Below, in pieces: positions 52,469 through 60,196 of a DNA stretch of 64,000 bases; positions within the stretch are counted from its first letter, which is position 1; every line of letters starts with the position of its first letter. The notes below the pieces were generated by a model, which was given only the letters and a program-made list of their open reading frames with translations, did not search any database and was not told the DNA's origin. Position numbers and translations under genes: made by a program. This DNA is from Salinimicrobium sp. TH3 (GTDB lineage: Bacteria; Bacteroidota; Bacteroidia; Flavobacteriales; Flavobacteriaceae). Location: NCBI RefSeq assembly GCF_026676115.1, contig NZ_JAPONB010000004.1:186001-250000 (forward strand), given 5' to 3'.

Positions 52469-54760
52469 ATGAAATATAAAAATGTGAAATTAACACCTGT
52501 CAAAAAATGGGTGTTAAGTTCGTTACTAGGACTTTTTCTCGTCTTCGGATTCTTTTTCCTGATCATCTATTGGGGTTGGTGGGGAAAAGTACCCAGTCCC
52601 CGGGAACTAAAGGACCTTAAACAAAATGAAGCTACCGAGGTTTTTTCTTCTGAAGGGAAATTAATAGGAAAATATTACATTTTTGACAGGCAACCTGTCC
52701 TCTACGAGGAATTGCCTCAACATCTCATTGATGCCCTTGTTGCTACCGAAGATGTCAGGTTTTACGAGCACACAGGTATTGATAACCGCAGTCTTCTCCG
52801 CGTATTTTTCAAGACCATTCTTATGGGAGATAAATCGTCTGGAGGTGGAAGCACCATTACCTTGCAGCTTGCAAAAAATCTTTTTGGGAGAAATGATTAT
52901 GGACACTTAAGCATAGTTGTGAACAAGGTTAGAGAAGCAATAATTGCCGAACGCCTTGAGGATATTTATACCAAGGAAGAGATCATTGGCCTTTACTTTA
53001 ACACCGTGCCTTTTAGTGATAATACTTACGGTATCGAGAGTGCTGCCATGAAATTTTTTAATACCGGCACAAAGGAGCTTGAGCTGGAAGAAGCTGCTAC
53101 TTTGGTAGGTTCTTTAAAAGCTTCTCATTACTACAACCCCCGACTTTTCCCCAAACGCAGCCTGGAAAGAAGGAATGTTGTCCTTTCACAAATGAACAAG
53201 TATGGCTATTTGCCTTCAGAAGAATATGTAAAGGCCAGAGTCAAGCCCCTGGACCTCAACTACCAGTTCTTTAGTAATAATGGCGGAGTCGCACCTTACT
53301 TCCGCTCCCAGCTTAAGAAGGATGTGTCGAATATTTTAGATACCCTTAAAAAAGAAAATGGAGAGCCATACAATCTTTATAGGGATGGACTGCAGCTTCA
53401 TACCACAATAGATTATGAGATGCAGGTTCTTGCTGAAGAAGCCATGCAGGAACATATGGCTGCCCTTCAAAATCAATTTGAAAAAGCCTACGGAAAAAAT
53501 GCACCCTGGAAACGGAAGGATCTCCTTGAGGAAGCACTGCAGAAGAGCAAACAATACAAAAGCCTGGCCGATGCCGGTTGGAGCAAAGAGAAAATTCTGG
53601 ACTCCCTTCACCGTAAAACCGATATGGAGCTCTTTGACTGGGGACAAAAAAAGTTGATTTCTGCCAGTATTGCCGACAGCCTGCAGCATTATATGAAGTT
53701 CCTTAATATGGGTATGGTCAATATGGAACCTACAACCGGAGCTGTGAAAAGTTGGGTGGGAGGAATAAATCATGAATATTTCAAATATGATCATGTTACC
53801 CAAAGCCGCAGGCAAATTGGTTCTACATTTAAACCTGTGGTCTACACAGCAGCAGTTGAAGCGGGAATTGACCCCTGTACATATTATTCTATTCGGGAGG
53901 TAACTTATGAGGGTGGGTGGACCCCTTCCAATTCGGGAAGTAAGGAAGAAGATCCTTACATGAATTATCCCATGGCCACAGCTTTGGCACAATCTGTTAA
54001 TACCATAGCAGTAAAAGTCCTTTTTGATGTAGGGCTGGAAAATGTACTTTCCCAGGCTAAAAAGATGATGTTTCCAAAAGATCTTCCCGCCTACCCTTCT
54101 ATTGCACTTGGAACGGCCGAAATGAATGTAGCCGAACTTGCCAGCTCTTTTTCCAGTTACGTGAACCGGGGAAAACCGGTGAAACCTTACTACCTCACAA
54201 GAATTGAGGATAAATATGGAAATGTAATTGCCAGCTTTGAGCCACAAGTTGCTCCCCAAGCTGCTTTTTCCAACACTACACGGGAAATTATGATAGAGAT
54301 GATGAAAGGGACTGTAAACGAGGGAACAGCTTCAAGATTGAGACACAAATACAATTTACCTAATGATATCGCAGGAAAGACAGGAACCACCCAAAACAAC
54401 CGGGATGGGTGGTTCGTTGGAATCACTCCCGAACTGGTGTCGGTGACCTGGGCCGGCACAGATGACGCCCGTATTGGCTTTCCTTCTACCTATGTGGGAC
54501 AGGGCGCAAACTCTGCTCTACCGGCCTTCGCCCTTCTAATGCAGAAAATGAATGCAGATCCCCAGTTTAATCATATTACTCAGGCAAAATTTGGTACGCC
54601 ATCTTCTACTGTTCAAATGATGCTCAACTGTGAACCCGAAAAAAGGGACAACTTCCTGGAACGACTCTTTACAAAAGCCGACAGCCCCCGTAAGGCCCAA
54701 AAAGAGGAAAAAAAGGGTCTGTTTAAAAAGATCAAAGGCTTGTTCAAGAAAAATAATTAA
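52469..54760 (+). CDS. Class A penicillin-binding protein (PBP1A type)
   Basis: A bifunctional cell-wall synthase of 763 residues. One span (about 15-38) is followed by the glycosyltransferase domain with ATEDVRFYEHTGIDNRSL and SGGGSTITLQLAKNLFGR. The transpeptidase domain has the SxxK nucleophile in QIGSTFKPVVY, SxN in AQSVNTIAVKV and AGKTGTTQNNRDGW. The C-terminus is basic (GLFKKIKGLFKKNN). A TTG start at 52451 would add six residues; the ATG at 52469 is preferred. Confidence 0.96.
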   Translation: MKYKNVKLTPVKKWVLSSLLGLFLVFGFFFLIIYWGWWGKVPSPRELKDLKQNEATEVFSSEGKLIGKYYIFDRQPVLYEELPQHLIDALVATEDVRFYEHTGIDNRSLLRVFFKTILMGDKSSGGGSTITLQLAKNLFGRNDYGHLSIVVNKVREAIIAERLEDIYTKEEIIGLYFNTVPFSDNTYGIESAAMKFFNTGTKELELEEAATLVGSLKASHYYNPRLFPKRSLERRNVVLSQMNKYGYLPSEEYVKARVKPLDLNYQFFSNNGGVAPYFRSQLKKDVSNILDTLKKENGEPYNLYRDGLQLHTTIDYEMQVLAEEAMQEHMAALQNQFEKAYGKNAPWKRKDLLEEALQKSKQYKSLADAGWSKEKILDSLHRKTDMELFDWGQKKLISASIADSLQHYMKFLNMGMVNMEPTTGAVKSWVGGINHEYFKYDHVTQSRRQIGSTFKPVVYTAAVEAGIDPCTYYSIREVTYEGGWTPSNSGSKEEDPYMNYPMATALAQSVNTIAVKVLFDVGLENVLSQAKKMMFPKDLPAYPSIALGTAEMNVAELASSFSSYVNRGKPVKPYYLTRIEDKYGNVIASFEPQVAPQAAFSNTTREIMIEMMKGTVNEGTASRLRHKYNLPNDIAGKTGTTQNNRDGWFVGITPELVSVTWAGTDDARIGFPSTYVGQGANSALPAFALLMQKMNADPQFNHITQAKFGTPSSTVQMMLNCEPEKRDNFLERLFTKADSPRKAQKEEKKGLFKKIKGLFKKNN

Positions 54761-54962
54761 GCCGAATCAAGACAATGACAAAAGAAAATCCTTATCAAGG
54801 TATGTATAGAAATTGAGGATCGATAATTGACCTTTTTTATCCAACCCGATACAGAATTTATATTTTGACTTCCCCATTGTCCTGACTCATGATGCAAAAA
54901 TTGAGGAGATCACAACCTTAACCGTAATATTACTTCAACTCTGGGAGCTGCTGTCTTCTCAA
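54761..54962. other. Intergenic stretch, nothing recognised
   Basis: About 200 bases between the PBP stop and the paired palindromes. No gene, terminator or RNA fold was recognised. Confidence 0.5.
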
Positions 54963-54989
54963 GATGTCAAAAATGGCATTTTTGACATC
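54963..54989. repeat. Dispersed palindrome, copy 10 (perfect 27-base form)
   Basis: GATGTCAAAAATG and CATTTTTGACATC are perfect 13-base arms around a G. It is the longest perfect copy, and the outer GATGTC is unique to it. It lies in the convergent gap after the PBP and helicase genes. Confidence 0.85.
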
Positions 54990-54994
54990 CCATA

Positions 54995-55010
54995 TAAAAT
55001 GTCATTTTTA
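54995..55010. repeat. Dispersed palindrome, copy 11
   Basis: TAAAATGTCATTTTTA with the exact core, five bases from copy 10. This is the only tandem pair in the window. Confidence 0.7.
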
Positions 55011-55031
55011 AGACGGTAATATTTTAGGAGA

Positions 55032-56549
55032 TTAAAATTCCGCCTGATTAATCTTCAGCCTTAGCTTACGCATATAATCCTCTTTTAGCCAATCACGGTA
55101 GTTTTTCGTGCTGTTGCTAATACAATAAGAATACTTTCTAATTCTATAGGCGATATCTTCCTCCAGTTCCTTTGCCAGGAGCCGCGCATCAAAAACATCT
55201 TCACTATTCTCCACGCACATATTGGCATGCTGCTCAAGAGAACGTTCCAGAACTGCTTTTGATTTAAGTCCTTTTTTGATAATGTCGTCATACTCCTCAT
55301 CCACATCAAAAGAAACATCCTTGCTGTTCGCGAATTTATTTCGAAGCTCTTTTGGCATTTCGTAACGGAAATTCTGCTCAATTTCTTCATCACTTATTAG
55401 ATTTTCCAGGAAGTAATCTGGCGACCTAAAGATCTGCTTCCAATCTATAGGGGCGCTCCAAAGTCCAAAACGCGCCGCGTTGTTTCCAAGGTCAATAACC
55501 GTAAATTCACTTTTCCCCGGAAGTATTCTCGATCCCCGCCCAATCATTTGGTAATAAAGCGTAAGAGATTTTGTCGCCCTGTTCAATATGATCGATTCCA
55601 CGGTAGGTTCATCAAAACCGGTCGTAAGAATACTCACAGATGTAAGAATGGCATCTGGTTTTTTCCTGAACCAACGTAAGATCTCTTTTCTGTCCTGCTT
55701 GCTGGTGGTATTGTCGAGATGTCTAACATCGTATCCGGCATTTCGGAAGGTTTCATAAACCTCTTTGGAGGTATTAATCCCGTTGTTGAAGATAAGGGTT
55801 TTCTTACCCTGGGATTTCTCCATATAAGCATCCAGAAGTTTTTCCTGCATACTAAAATTCGAATACAGTTCTTCGGAAGATTTTACAGTATAATCTCCAT
55901 TGATCCCCACCTTAAGTGTAGAAAGCCCAACATCAAAGCTATAAGTGTTAGCCTTGGCCAGAAATCCTTTTGAAATTAGACTGCTAATAGAATCCCCCAC
56001 AATAAGCTCCCGGTAATTGTCTTTCATGGGTAGCTTAATATTGGAACTAAGCGGAGTGGCAGTCACACCAAGAATAAAACACTTATTGAAAAACTTAAAA
56101 AGTTTTCTAAAGGAATTGTAATGGGCCTCATCAATGATTACCATCCCCAGGTTATACAGTTCCACCTTTTCGTCATTAAGCCGGTTATTAAGGGTCTCAA
56201 CCATGGCAACAAAGCACATGTATTCATCCTGGTCTGGTAATTCCTTTATGGTAGAATTGATAATTTTATTATGTACTCCAAACCCCGTAAGCATTTTTGA
56301 GGTTTGTTTACAGAGTTCGATACGGTGGGTTAAGATGAGTACCTTCTTATTGGTCCTCTGGATATATTCCCGCACAATCTGTGAAAAGATCACTGTTTTA
56401 CCACCGCCTGTGGGTAATTGATACAGGAGGTTATAACGCTCGGGATGTGCTTCAAGCACCTTGAATATTTTATCGATATCTTCCTGCTGATATCCGTACA
56501 GTTCCTTATCTACTTTTTTTTCTACGATCCCGAATGTATCCTGCGCCAT
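55032..56549 (-). CDS. SF2 DEAD/DEAH-box helicase
   Basis: A 505-residue helicase-type ATPase with Walker A LPTGGGKTVIFSQIV, Walker B VIIDEAHYNSF, motif III LGVTATPL and a C-terminal RecA domain ending in TTGFDEPTV and YYQMIGRGSRILPGKS (motif VI). It resembles the ResIII/UvrB-like group often found as stand-alone helicases in Bacteroidota. No nuclease or methylase domain and no defence neighbours are visible, so it is probably a housekeeping or repair-associated helicase. Confidence 0.9.
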   Translation of the reverse strand: MAQDTFGIVEKKVDKELYGYQQEDIDKIFKVLEAHPERYNLLYQLPTGGGKTVIFSQIVREYIQRTNKKVLILTHRIELCKQTSKMLTGFGVHNKIINSTIKELPDQDEYMCFVAMVETLNNRLNDEKVELYNLGMVIIDEAHYNSFRKLFKFFNKCFILGVTATPLSSNIKLPMKDNYRELIVGDSISSLISKGFLAKANTYSFDVGLSTLKVGINGDYTVKSSEELYSNFSMQEKLLDAYMEKSQGKKTLIFNNGINTSKEVYETFRNAGYDVRHLDNTTSKQDRKEILRWFRKKPDAILTSVSILTTGFDEPTVESIILNRATKSLTLYYQMIGRGSRILPGKSEFTVIDLGNNAARFGLWSAPIDWKQIFRSPDYFLENLISDEEIEQNFRYEMPKELRNKFANSKDVSFDVDEEYDDIIKKGLKSKAVLERSLEQHANMCVENSEDVFDARLLAKELEEDIAYRIRKYSYCISNSTKNYRDWLKEDYMRKLRLKINQAEF

Positions 56550-56675
56550 TTATAAATTTTCTATCAATTGCAATTTTGCAAAAATAGCTGAAATTAAAGT
56601 TCAGCCAAAAAAATTGGCAATAAAATCCTTACAAAAAAATTATCCTGTTTAACAGTAGCCTCATTTTTAAATATT

Positions 56676-56683
56676 TAACTTTG
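56676..56683 (+). promoter_or_regulatory. Putative -7 element (TAACTTTG) of Crp/Fnr gene
   Basis: A perfect TAnnTTTG match 26 bases before the ATG at 56710, inside an A/T-rich stretch; the -33 match is weak. Confidence 0.42.
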
Positions 56684-56709
56684 AATTTTATTCCTTTTCG
56701 TGAAAATTA

Positions 56710-57426
56710 ATGCTGTTGATTATGTGGAGTAAAAAAAAGCATGCAGTATTTTTTGAAGCTCTAAAGAGTAATAAGCTGTTAAAGGATCTACCTGAGGACG
56801 AACTTCATAAACTCCTTTTGGAAATGGATGAAGTAGTGTGGCCAGACAATACGTGTAGCATACATTTGCAGCGCACCTCTCACTATTTTCATTTTATAGT
56901 TTCAGGCAGGTTAAAGGTCTATCAGGTCGAAAAACATTCGGGCAGGGAATTCACCTTTTTTCTTTTGGAAAAAGCAGATGCTTTTGATATCCTTTGTTTA
57001 CTGGACGGGTGTGAACACGATGTTTATTACGAAACCCTGGACAGGGTTGTCCTTTTATCTCTTCCCATGCAGCGCATGAAGGAATGGATTCAAAAACACC
57101 CCGGGATCAACAGGAACCTCCTGCCCTACCTGAGTCATCAAATGAGAGTTCTTGAGGAATATGCCACTAATGTCACTCTGGTAGATATTCCAACCAGGCT
57201 TGCCAGGCTTATCTTGAGCAACGTCAATTTAGAATCCCTTGAACTGGAATTAATCAACGACCTTTCTAACGAAGAACTCGCAAACCTTATAGGATCAACC
57301 CGAGCTGTGGTAAACCGTCATTTACAGCAGTTTAAAAATGAAGGTATTATTACTCTTGGCAGGAGCAAAGTTCGACTCATTAATTTAGACCTACTGCTAC
57401 AGAAGGCTAGTAATAACGGGGCTTAA
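56710..57426 (+). CDS. Crp/Fnr family transcription regulator
   Basis: A 238-residue regulator. Residues about 20-140 form a cNMP-type sensor domain (SHYFHFIVSGRLKVYQVEKH and KADAFDILCLLDG), then a dimer helix and a C-terminal HTH_Crp (LSNEELANLIGSTRAVVNRH). There is no N-terminal Cys cluster like that of Fnr, so it is not an oxygen-sensing FeS type; a NO-, haem- or nucleotide-responsive type is possible but not shown. Start could also be the ATG at 56722. The gene is 50 kb from the nos operon in this window, so a link is only a hypothesis. Confidence 0.9.
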   Translation: MLLIMWSKKKHAVFFEALKSNKLLKDLPEDELHKLLLEMDEVVWPDNTCSIHLQRTSHYFHFIVSGRLKVYQVEKHSGREFTFFLLEKADAFDILCLLDGCEHDVYYETLDRVVLLSLPMQRMKEWIQKHPGINRNLLPYLSHQMRVLEEYATNVTLVDIPTRLARLILSNVNLESLELELINDLSNEELANLIGSTRAVVNRHLQQFKNEGIITLGRSKVRLINLDLLLQKASNNGA

Positions 57427-57465
57427 GCTCCTTAAAATTTAACACGATGTGCTACCTGGATAGTA

Positions 57466-57494
57466 TTTGATCACATTTCTTCATAGTAACTTTA
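57466..57494 (+). promoter_or_regulatory. Putative promoter of the 57.5 kb secreted protein
   Basis: TTTG (57466-57469), 17 bases, then TAACTTTA (57487-57494; one mismatch to TAnnTTTG). The ATG at 57523 follows 28 bases later. It is the only promoter candidate here with both elements at near-normal spacing. Confidence 0.42.
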
Positions 57495-57522
57495 TAAGAT
57501 ATTAATCAATAAACTGTGTGCT

Positions 57523-58071
57523 ATGAAAAATTTAATTTTAGGATTGTTCCTGTTTGGTTTTATTGCCACAGGTCATTCACAGATCCTCTTGGAGGAAGCA
57601 AAGATTGAGTATCGCCCTGTATCGATGCAACTTGATCCAGATACTAATTATTTGGAAATTATAATCCCCGAGAAAAAAGTGGGAGAATTTCAGCAAGATC
57701 CTTTAGCCTTTATGAAAGCAAATTTTGATGCCAAAAAATTGGCGCTTGACAATAAAGATGCTGATATCGTGAAATTTGAAGTCTATTTTAAAAGCAGAAA
57801 AGGTTTTTTAGTTGCGCTTTTTGACGACCAGGGAGAACTTATCTCCACTAACCAAAAATTCAAAGATGTAAGACTTCCTGAAGATGCCCGTCTTGAAATT
57901 CTTAGGACAAATAAAGATGCAGTTATTAAAGGCACAAAGTATATTGCCTATTCCAAAGGCTGGGACATTGATAAAGAATTTTATAGGGTAAAAATAAGTG
58001 ATGGTCAAAAAACCCAAAGACTGCGTATTAACAGACAAAACAACCGGCATTCTATAGCCCAAAATCAATAA
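57523..58071 (+). CDS. Secreted protein of unknown function
   Basis: A 182-residue product with a signal peptide (LGLFLFGFIATGHSQ) and no known domain. It is rich in Lys and Asp with beta-like segments (VKFEVYFKSRKGFLVALFDD) and a closing stretch (YRVKISDGQKTQRLRINRQ). It follows the Crp/Fnr gene by 96 bases and has its own promoter-like element. Function not inferred. Confidence 0.78.
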   Translation: MKNLILGLFLFGFIATGHSQILLEEAKIEYRPVSMQLDPDTNYLEIIIPEKKVGEFQQDPLAFMKANFDAKKLALDNKDADIVKFEVYFKSRKGFLVALFDDQGELISTNQKFKDVRLPEDARLEILRTNKDAVIKGTKYIAYSKGWDIDKEFYRVKISDGQKTQRLRINRQNNRHSIAQNQ

Positions 58072-58084
58072 AAGATCAAAAAAA

Positions 58085-58184
58085 AGAGACGCCTAAAAAG
58101 CCATTTCTGAGACTCCTCTTTTCAAACCTCGACCTTGAAAGGAATAATTCCGGGAGCTAATAGACTGGATTTTAGGCAGTCTCT
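58085..58184. terminator. Long inverted repeat between convergent genes
   Basis: AGAGACGCCTAAAA (58085-58098) pairs with TTTTAGGCAGTCTCT (58170-58184), with one bulged base. The loop between the arms is 71 bases, longer than a usual terminator. A/T tracts lie outside both arms. The right arm ends at the cysM stop. Confidence 0.5.
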
Positions 58185-59074
58185 TACTTTTTATCAAAAA
58201 GATCTGAAGAAAGATAACGATCCCCTCTGTCACAAACTATACTTACAACTACCCCACTTTTCAATTCGTTACAAAGCCTAATAGCTGCCGCTGCAGCACC
58301 ACCACTACTCATCCCGGCAAATATTCCTTCTTCTTCGGCCAGTCTTGACGTCATCGTCCTGGCTTCGGCTTCAGTCACTTCGAGGATCCTGTCTACTTTT
58401 TGTTCATCAAAGATACTGGGCAAATACTCTTTTGGCCATTTCCTAATGCCGGGAATTCGGGCTTCATTATCGGGTTGTACTCCTACGATTTGGATATCCC
58501 TGTTCTGCTCCTTTAGAAAGGTAGAAGTACCCATAATGGTTCCGGTAGTCCCCATTGAAGAGACAAAGTGGGTGATATTTTTATTGGTATCCCTCCATAT
58601 TTCGGGACCTGTAGTAGCGTAATGGGCTTTCCAGTTATCATCATTTCCAAACTGGTTAAGCATAAAGTAATTTCCTTCTTTCATCCTGGCTTCAGCATAA
58701 TCCCTTGATCCTTCAATACCACCATCGGCACTTGTAAGGATCACCTTAGCCCCATAAGCACGCATGGTCTGCACTCTTTCTGCAGTAGAATTCTCGGGCA
58801 TTACCAATTCAATATCCAGCTTAAGTAACCGTGCTACCATGGCGAGGGCTATCCCCGTATTTCCGCTGGTAGCTTCGATTAATTTGGTTTCAGAAGTAAT
58901 GTCTCCTCTCTCCAGGGCATTCTTGATCATATTATAAGCAGGCCTGTCCTTTACACTACCTCCTGGATTTTGCCCCTCAAGCTTAAAATACAATTCCACA
59001 TTTGGGTTATCTATAAGTTTTTGTGCCCGCACCAGCGGCGTATTTCCAATAAGATCTAATACCGTTCGATTCAT
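58184..59074 (-). CDS. cysM: Cysteine synthase B (O-acetylserine sulfhydrylase)
   Basis: Makes cysteine from O-acetylserine and sulfide or thiosulfate using pyridoxal phosphate. The 296-residue product has the lysine block [28 protein letters not shown] and [15 protein letters not shown], and its Arg-containing pocket (DVxPxN-like [17 protein letters not shown]) resembles CysM rather than CysK. It overlaps cysE by four bases. Catalytic residues are intact. Confidence 0.93.
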   Translation of the reverse strand: MNRTVLDLIGNTPLVRAQKLIDNPNVELYFKLEGQNPGGSVKDRPAYNMIKNALERGDITSETKLIEATSGNTGIALAMVARLLKLDIELVMPENSTAERVQTMRAYGAKVILTSADGGIEGSRDYAEARMKEGNYFMLNQFGNDDNWKAHYATTGPEIWRDTNKNITHFVSSMGTTGTIMGTSTFLKEQNRDIQIVGVQPDNEARIPGIRKWPKEYLPSIFDEQKVDRILEVTEAEARTMTSRLAEEEGIFAGMSSGGAAAAAIRLCNELKSGVVVSIVCDRGDRYLSSDLFDKK

Positions 59075-59859
59075 TTTTGAAGATTTTTTATTTTGATCAC
59101 CGGGTCATGGGTGACAAAGGAATTAGCAGGAACAGAGCTCGTAAGCCAGGCATTCCCACCTATAATACTGTTCGCTCCAATCACAGTATTCCCGCCCAGG
59201 ATGGTAGCGTTGGCATAAATAGTAACATTATCTTCTATAGTTGGATGTCTCTTTTTGTTGCGTAGTCCACGGGCTACATATAAAGCACCTAAAGTAACTC
59301 CCTGATAGAGTTTCACATTGTTCTTTATGATAGTGGTTTCCCCAATCACTACCCCGGTGGCGTGATCAATAAAAAAGGAATCACCAATCTGTGCCCCGGG
59401 ATTTATATCTGTCCCAGACAATTGATGAGCACATTCTGTCATAAGGCGGGGAACCAGGGGCAGGTTCATCTTGTAAAGCTCGTGACTCAGACGATAAATT
59501 GCAATAGCAAAAAACCCGGGATAAGAAAGATAAACCTCCTCTACAGAATTTGCTGCAGGATCATTATTTGCTATCGCAACAGCATCCAGATTTATTTTTT
59601 CGAGCAGGTGAGGTAGTTTACTACAATAGTCCTCCCATATCTCAGAACAGGGCTTGCCGGGTTCCCAGCATACCAGGTCCCCAAGTTCTTTAAAGTCTAC
59701 TGCCAGTTTATCAAGATTGTACCCCACTGGAGTGTCCCGATCAAACAAAGTGTAGAACAGGTTGTGAGTAAATGCTTCAGCCTTTTCCTTGATCTTGAAC
59801 CTAAGGTTGGGAAGTTGCTTTTGAGCCTCGATCTGTTTAATAATTTCCTGATGATCCAT
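59071..59859 (-). CDS. cysE: Serine O-acetyltransferase
   Basis: Makes O-acetylserine for CysM. The 262-residue product has an N-terminal helical domain and a left-handed beta-helix of hexapeptide repeats, with [20 protein letters not shown] (His/Asp catalytic region) and [20 protein letters not shown]. The gene order cysE-cysM with a four-base overlap makes one cysteine-synthesis transcript. The type is closer to EpsC/SatA than to E. coli CysE. Confidence 0.93.
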   Translation of the reverse strand: MDHQEIIKQIEAQKQLPNLRFKIKEKAEAFTHNLFYTLFDRDTPVGYNLDKLAVDFKELGDLVCWEPGKPCSEIWEDYCSKLPHLLEKINLDAVAIANNDPAANSVEEVYLSYPGFFAIAIYRLSHELYKMNLPLVPRLMTECAHQLSGTDINPGAQIGDSFFIDHATGVVIGETTIIKNNVKLYQGVTLGALYVARGLRNKKRHPTIEDNVTIYANATILGGNTVIGANSIIGGNAWLTSSVPANSFVTHDPVIKIKNLQK

Positions 59860-59998
59860 AAAGTTGCTTCTTTGGTAAAATTACTAAATAGCTATTCAAA
59901 GCCAACAAACCTTTTAAGAGGATTTAGTACTGAAAATTTTAACTATAAAAGAAAGGTTAAAAAAACATGCGCACAAATAATTGTAACTCAATGTATTG

Positions 59999-60006
59999 TA
60001 ACTTTA
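59999..60006 (+). promoter_or_regulatory. Putative -7 element of small Lys/Gln-rich ORF
   Basis: TAACTTTA, one mismatch to TAnnTTTG, with TTG 15 bases before it. It is 29 bases before the ATG at 60036. Confidence 0.3.
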
Positions 60007-60035
60007 ATAATGTTATTAATCAAAAACTTATAGCT

Positions 60036-60140
60036 ATGGCTCAAGAACAAAAAAAACCAAATCAAAAGCAGGATTCTGCAAAAAAGAGTGATCAAAAATC
60101 CGATCAAAAATCAGGAAAACAGCAGCACTCTAAAAAGTAG
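60036..60140 (+). CDS. Small Lys/Gln/Ser-rich protein (34 residues)
   Basis: ATG at 60036 to TAG at 60138 gives MAQEQKKPNQKQDSAKKS followed by DQKSDQKSGKQQHSKK. It is fully hydrophilic with a short internal repeat (SDQK SDQK) and no predicted fold. It has an A-rich leader typical of Bacteroidota starts, a -7-like element and room between genes, but no domain evidence. It could be a small stress-type disordered protein or a chance ORF. Confidence 0.5.
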   Translation: MAQEQKKPNQKQDSAKKSDQKSDQKSGKQQHSKK

Positions 60141-60176
60141 TTGTTATTTATATTACATCTCGAGTAATTTTTTCAG

Positions 60177-60195
60177 GCCACCTCCAAAGGGTGGC
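60177..60195. terminator. Weak hairpin between small ORF and FUSC gene
   Basis: GCCACC (60177-60182) pairs with GGTGGC (60190-60195), a short stem next to the FUSC stop. The T-run is poor on both strands. Confidence 0.35.
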
Positions 60196-60196
60196 T

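Noticed and set aside
53336-54259. 307-residue - strand ORF opposite the PBP gene
   Set aside because: Lies wholly within a well-conserved + strand PBP frame and has no domain of its own.
59764-60033. 89-residue + strand ORF upstream of the small Lys/Gln ORF
   Set aside because: Mostly antisense to cysE, with no domain; it ends in A/T-rich leader sequence.
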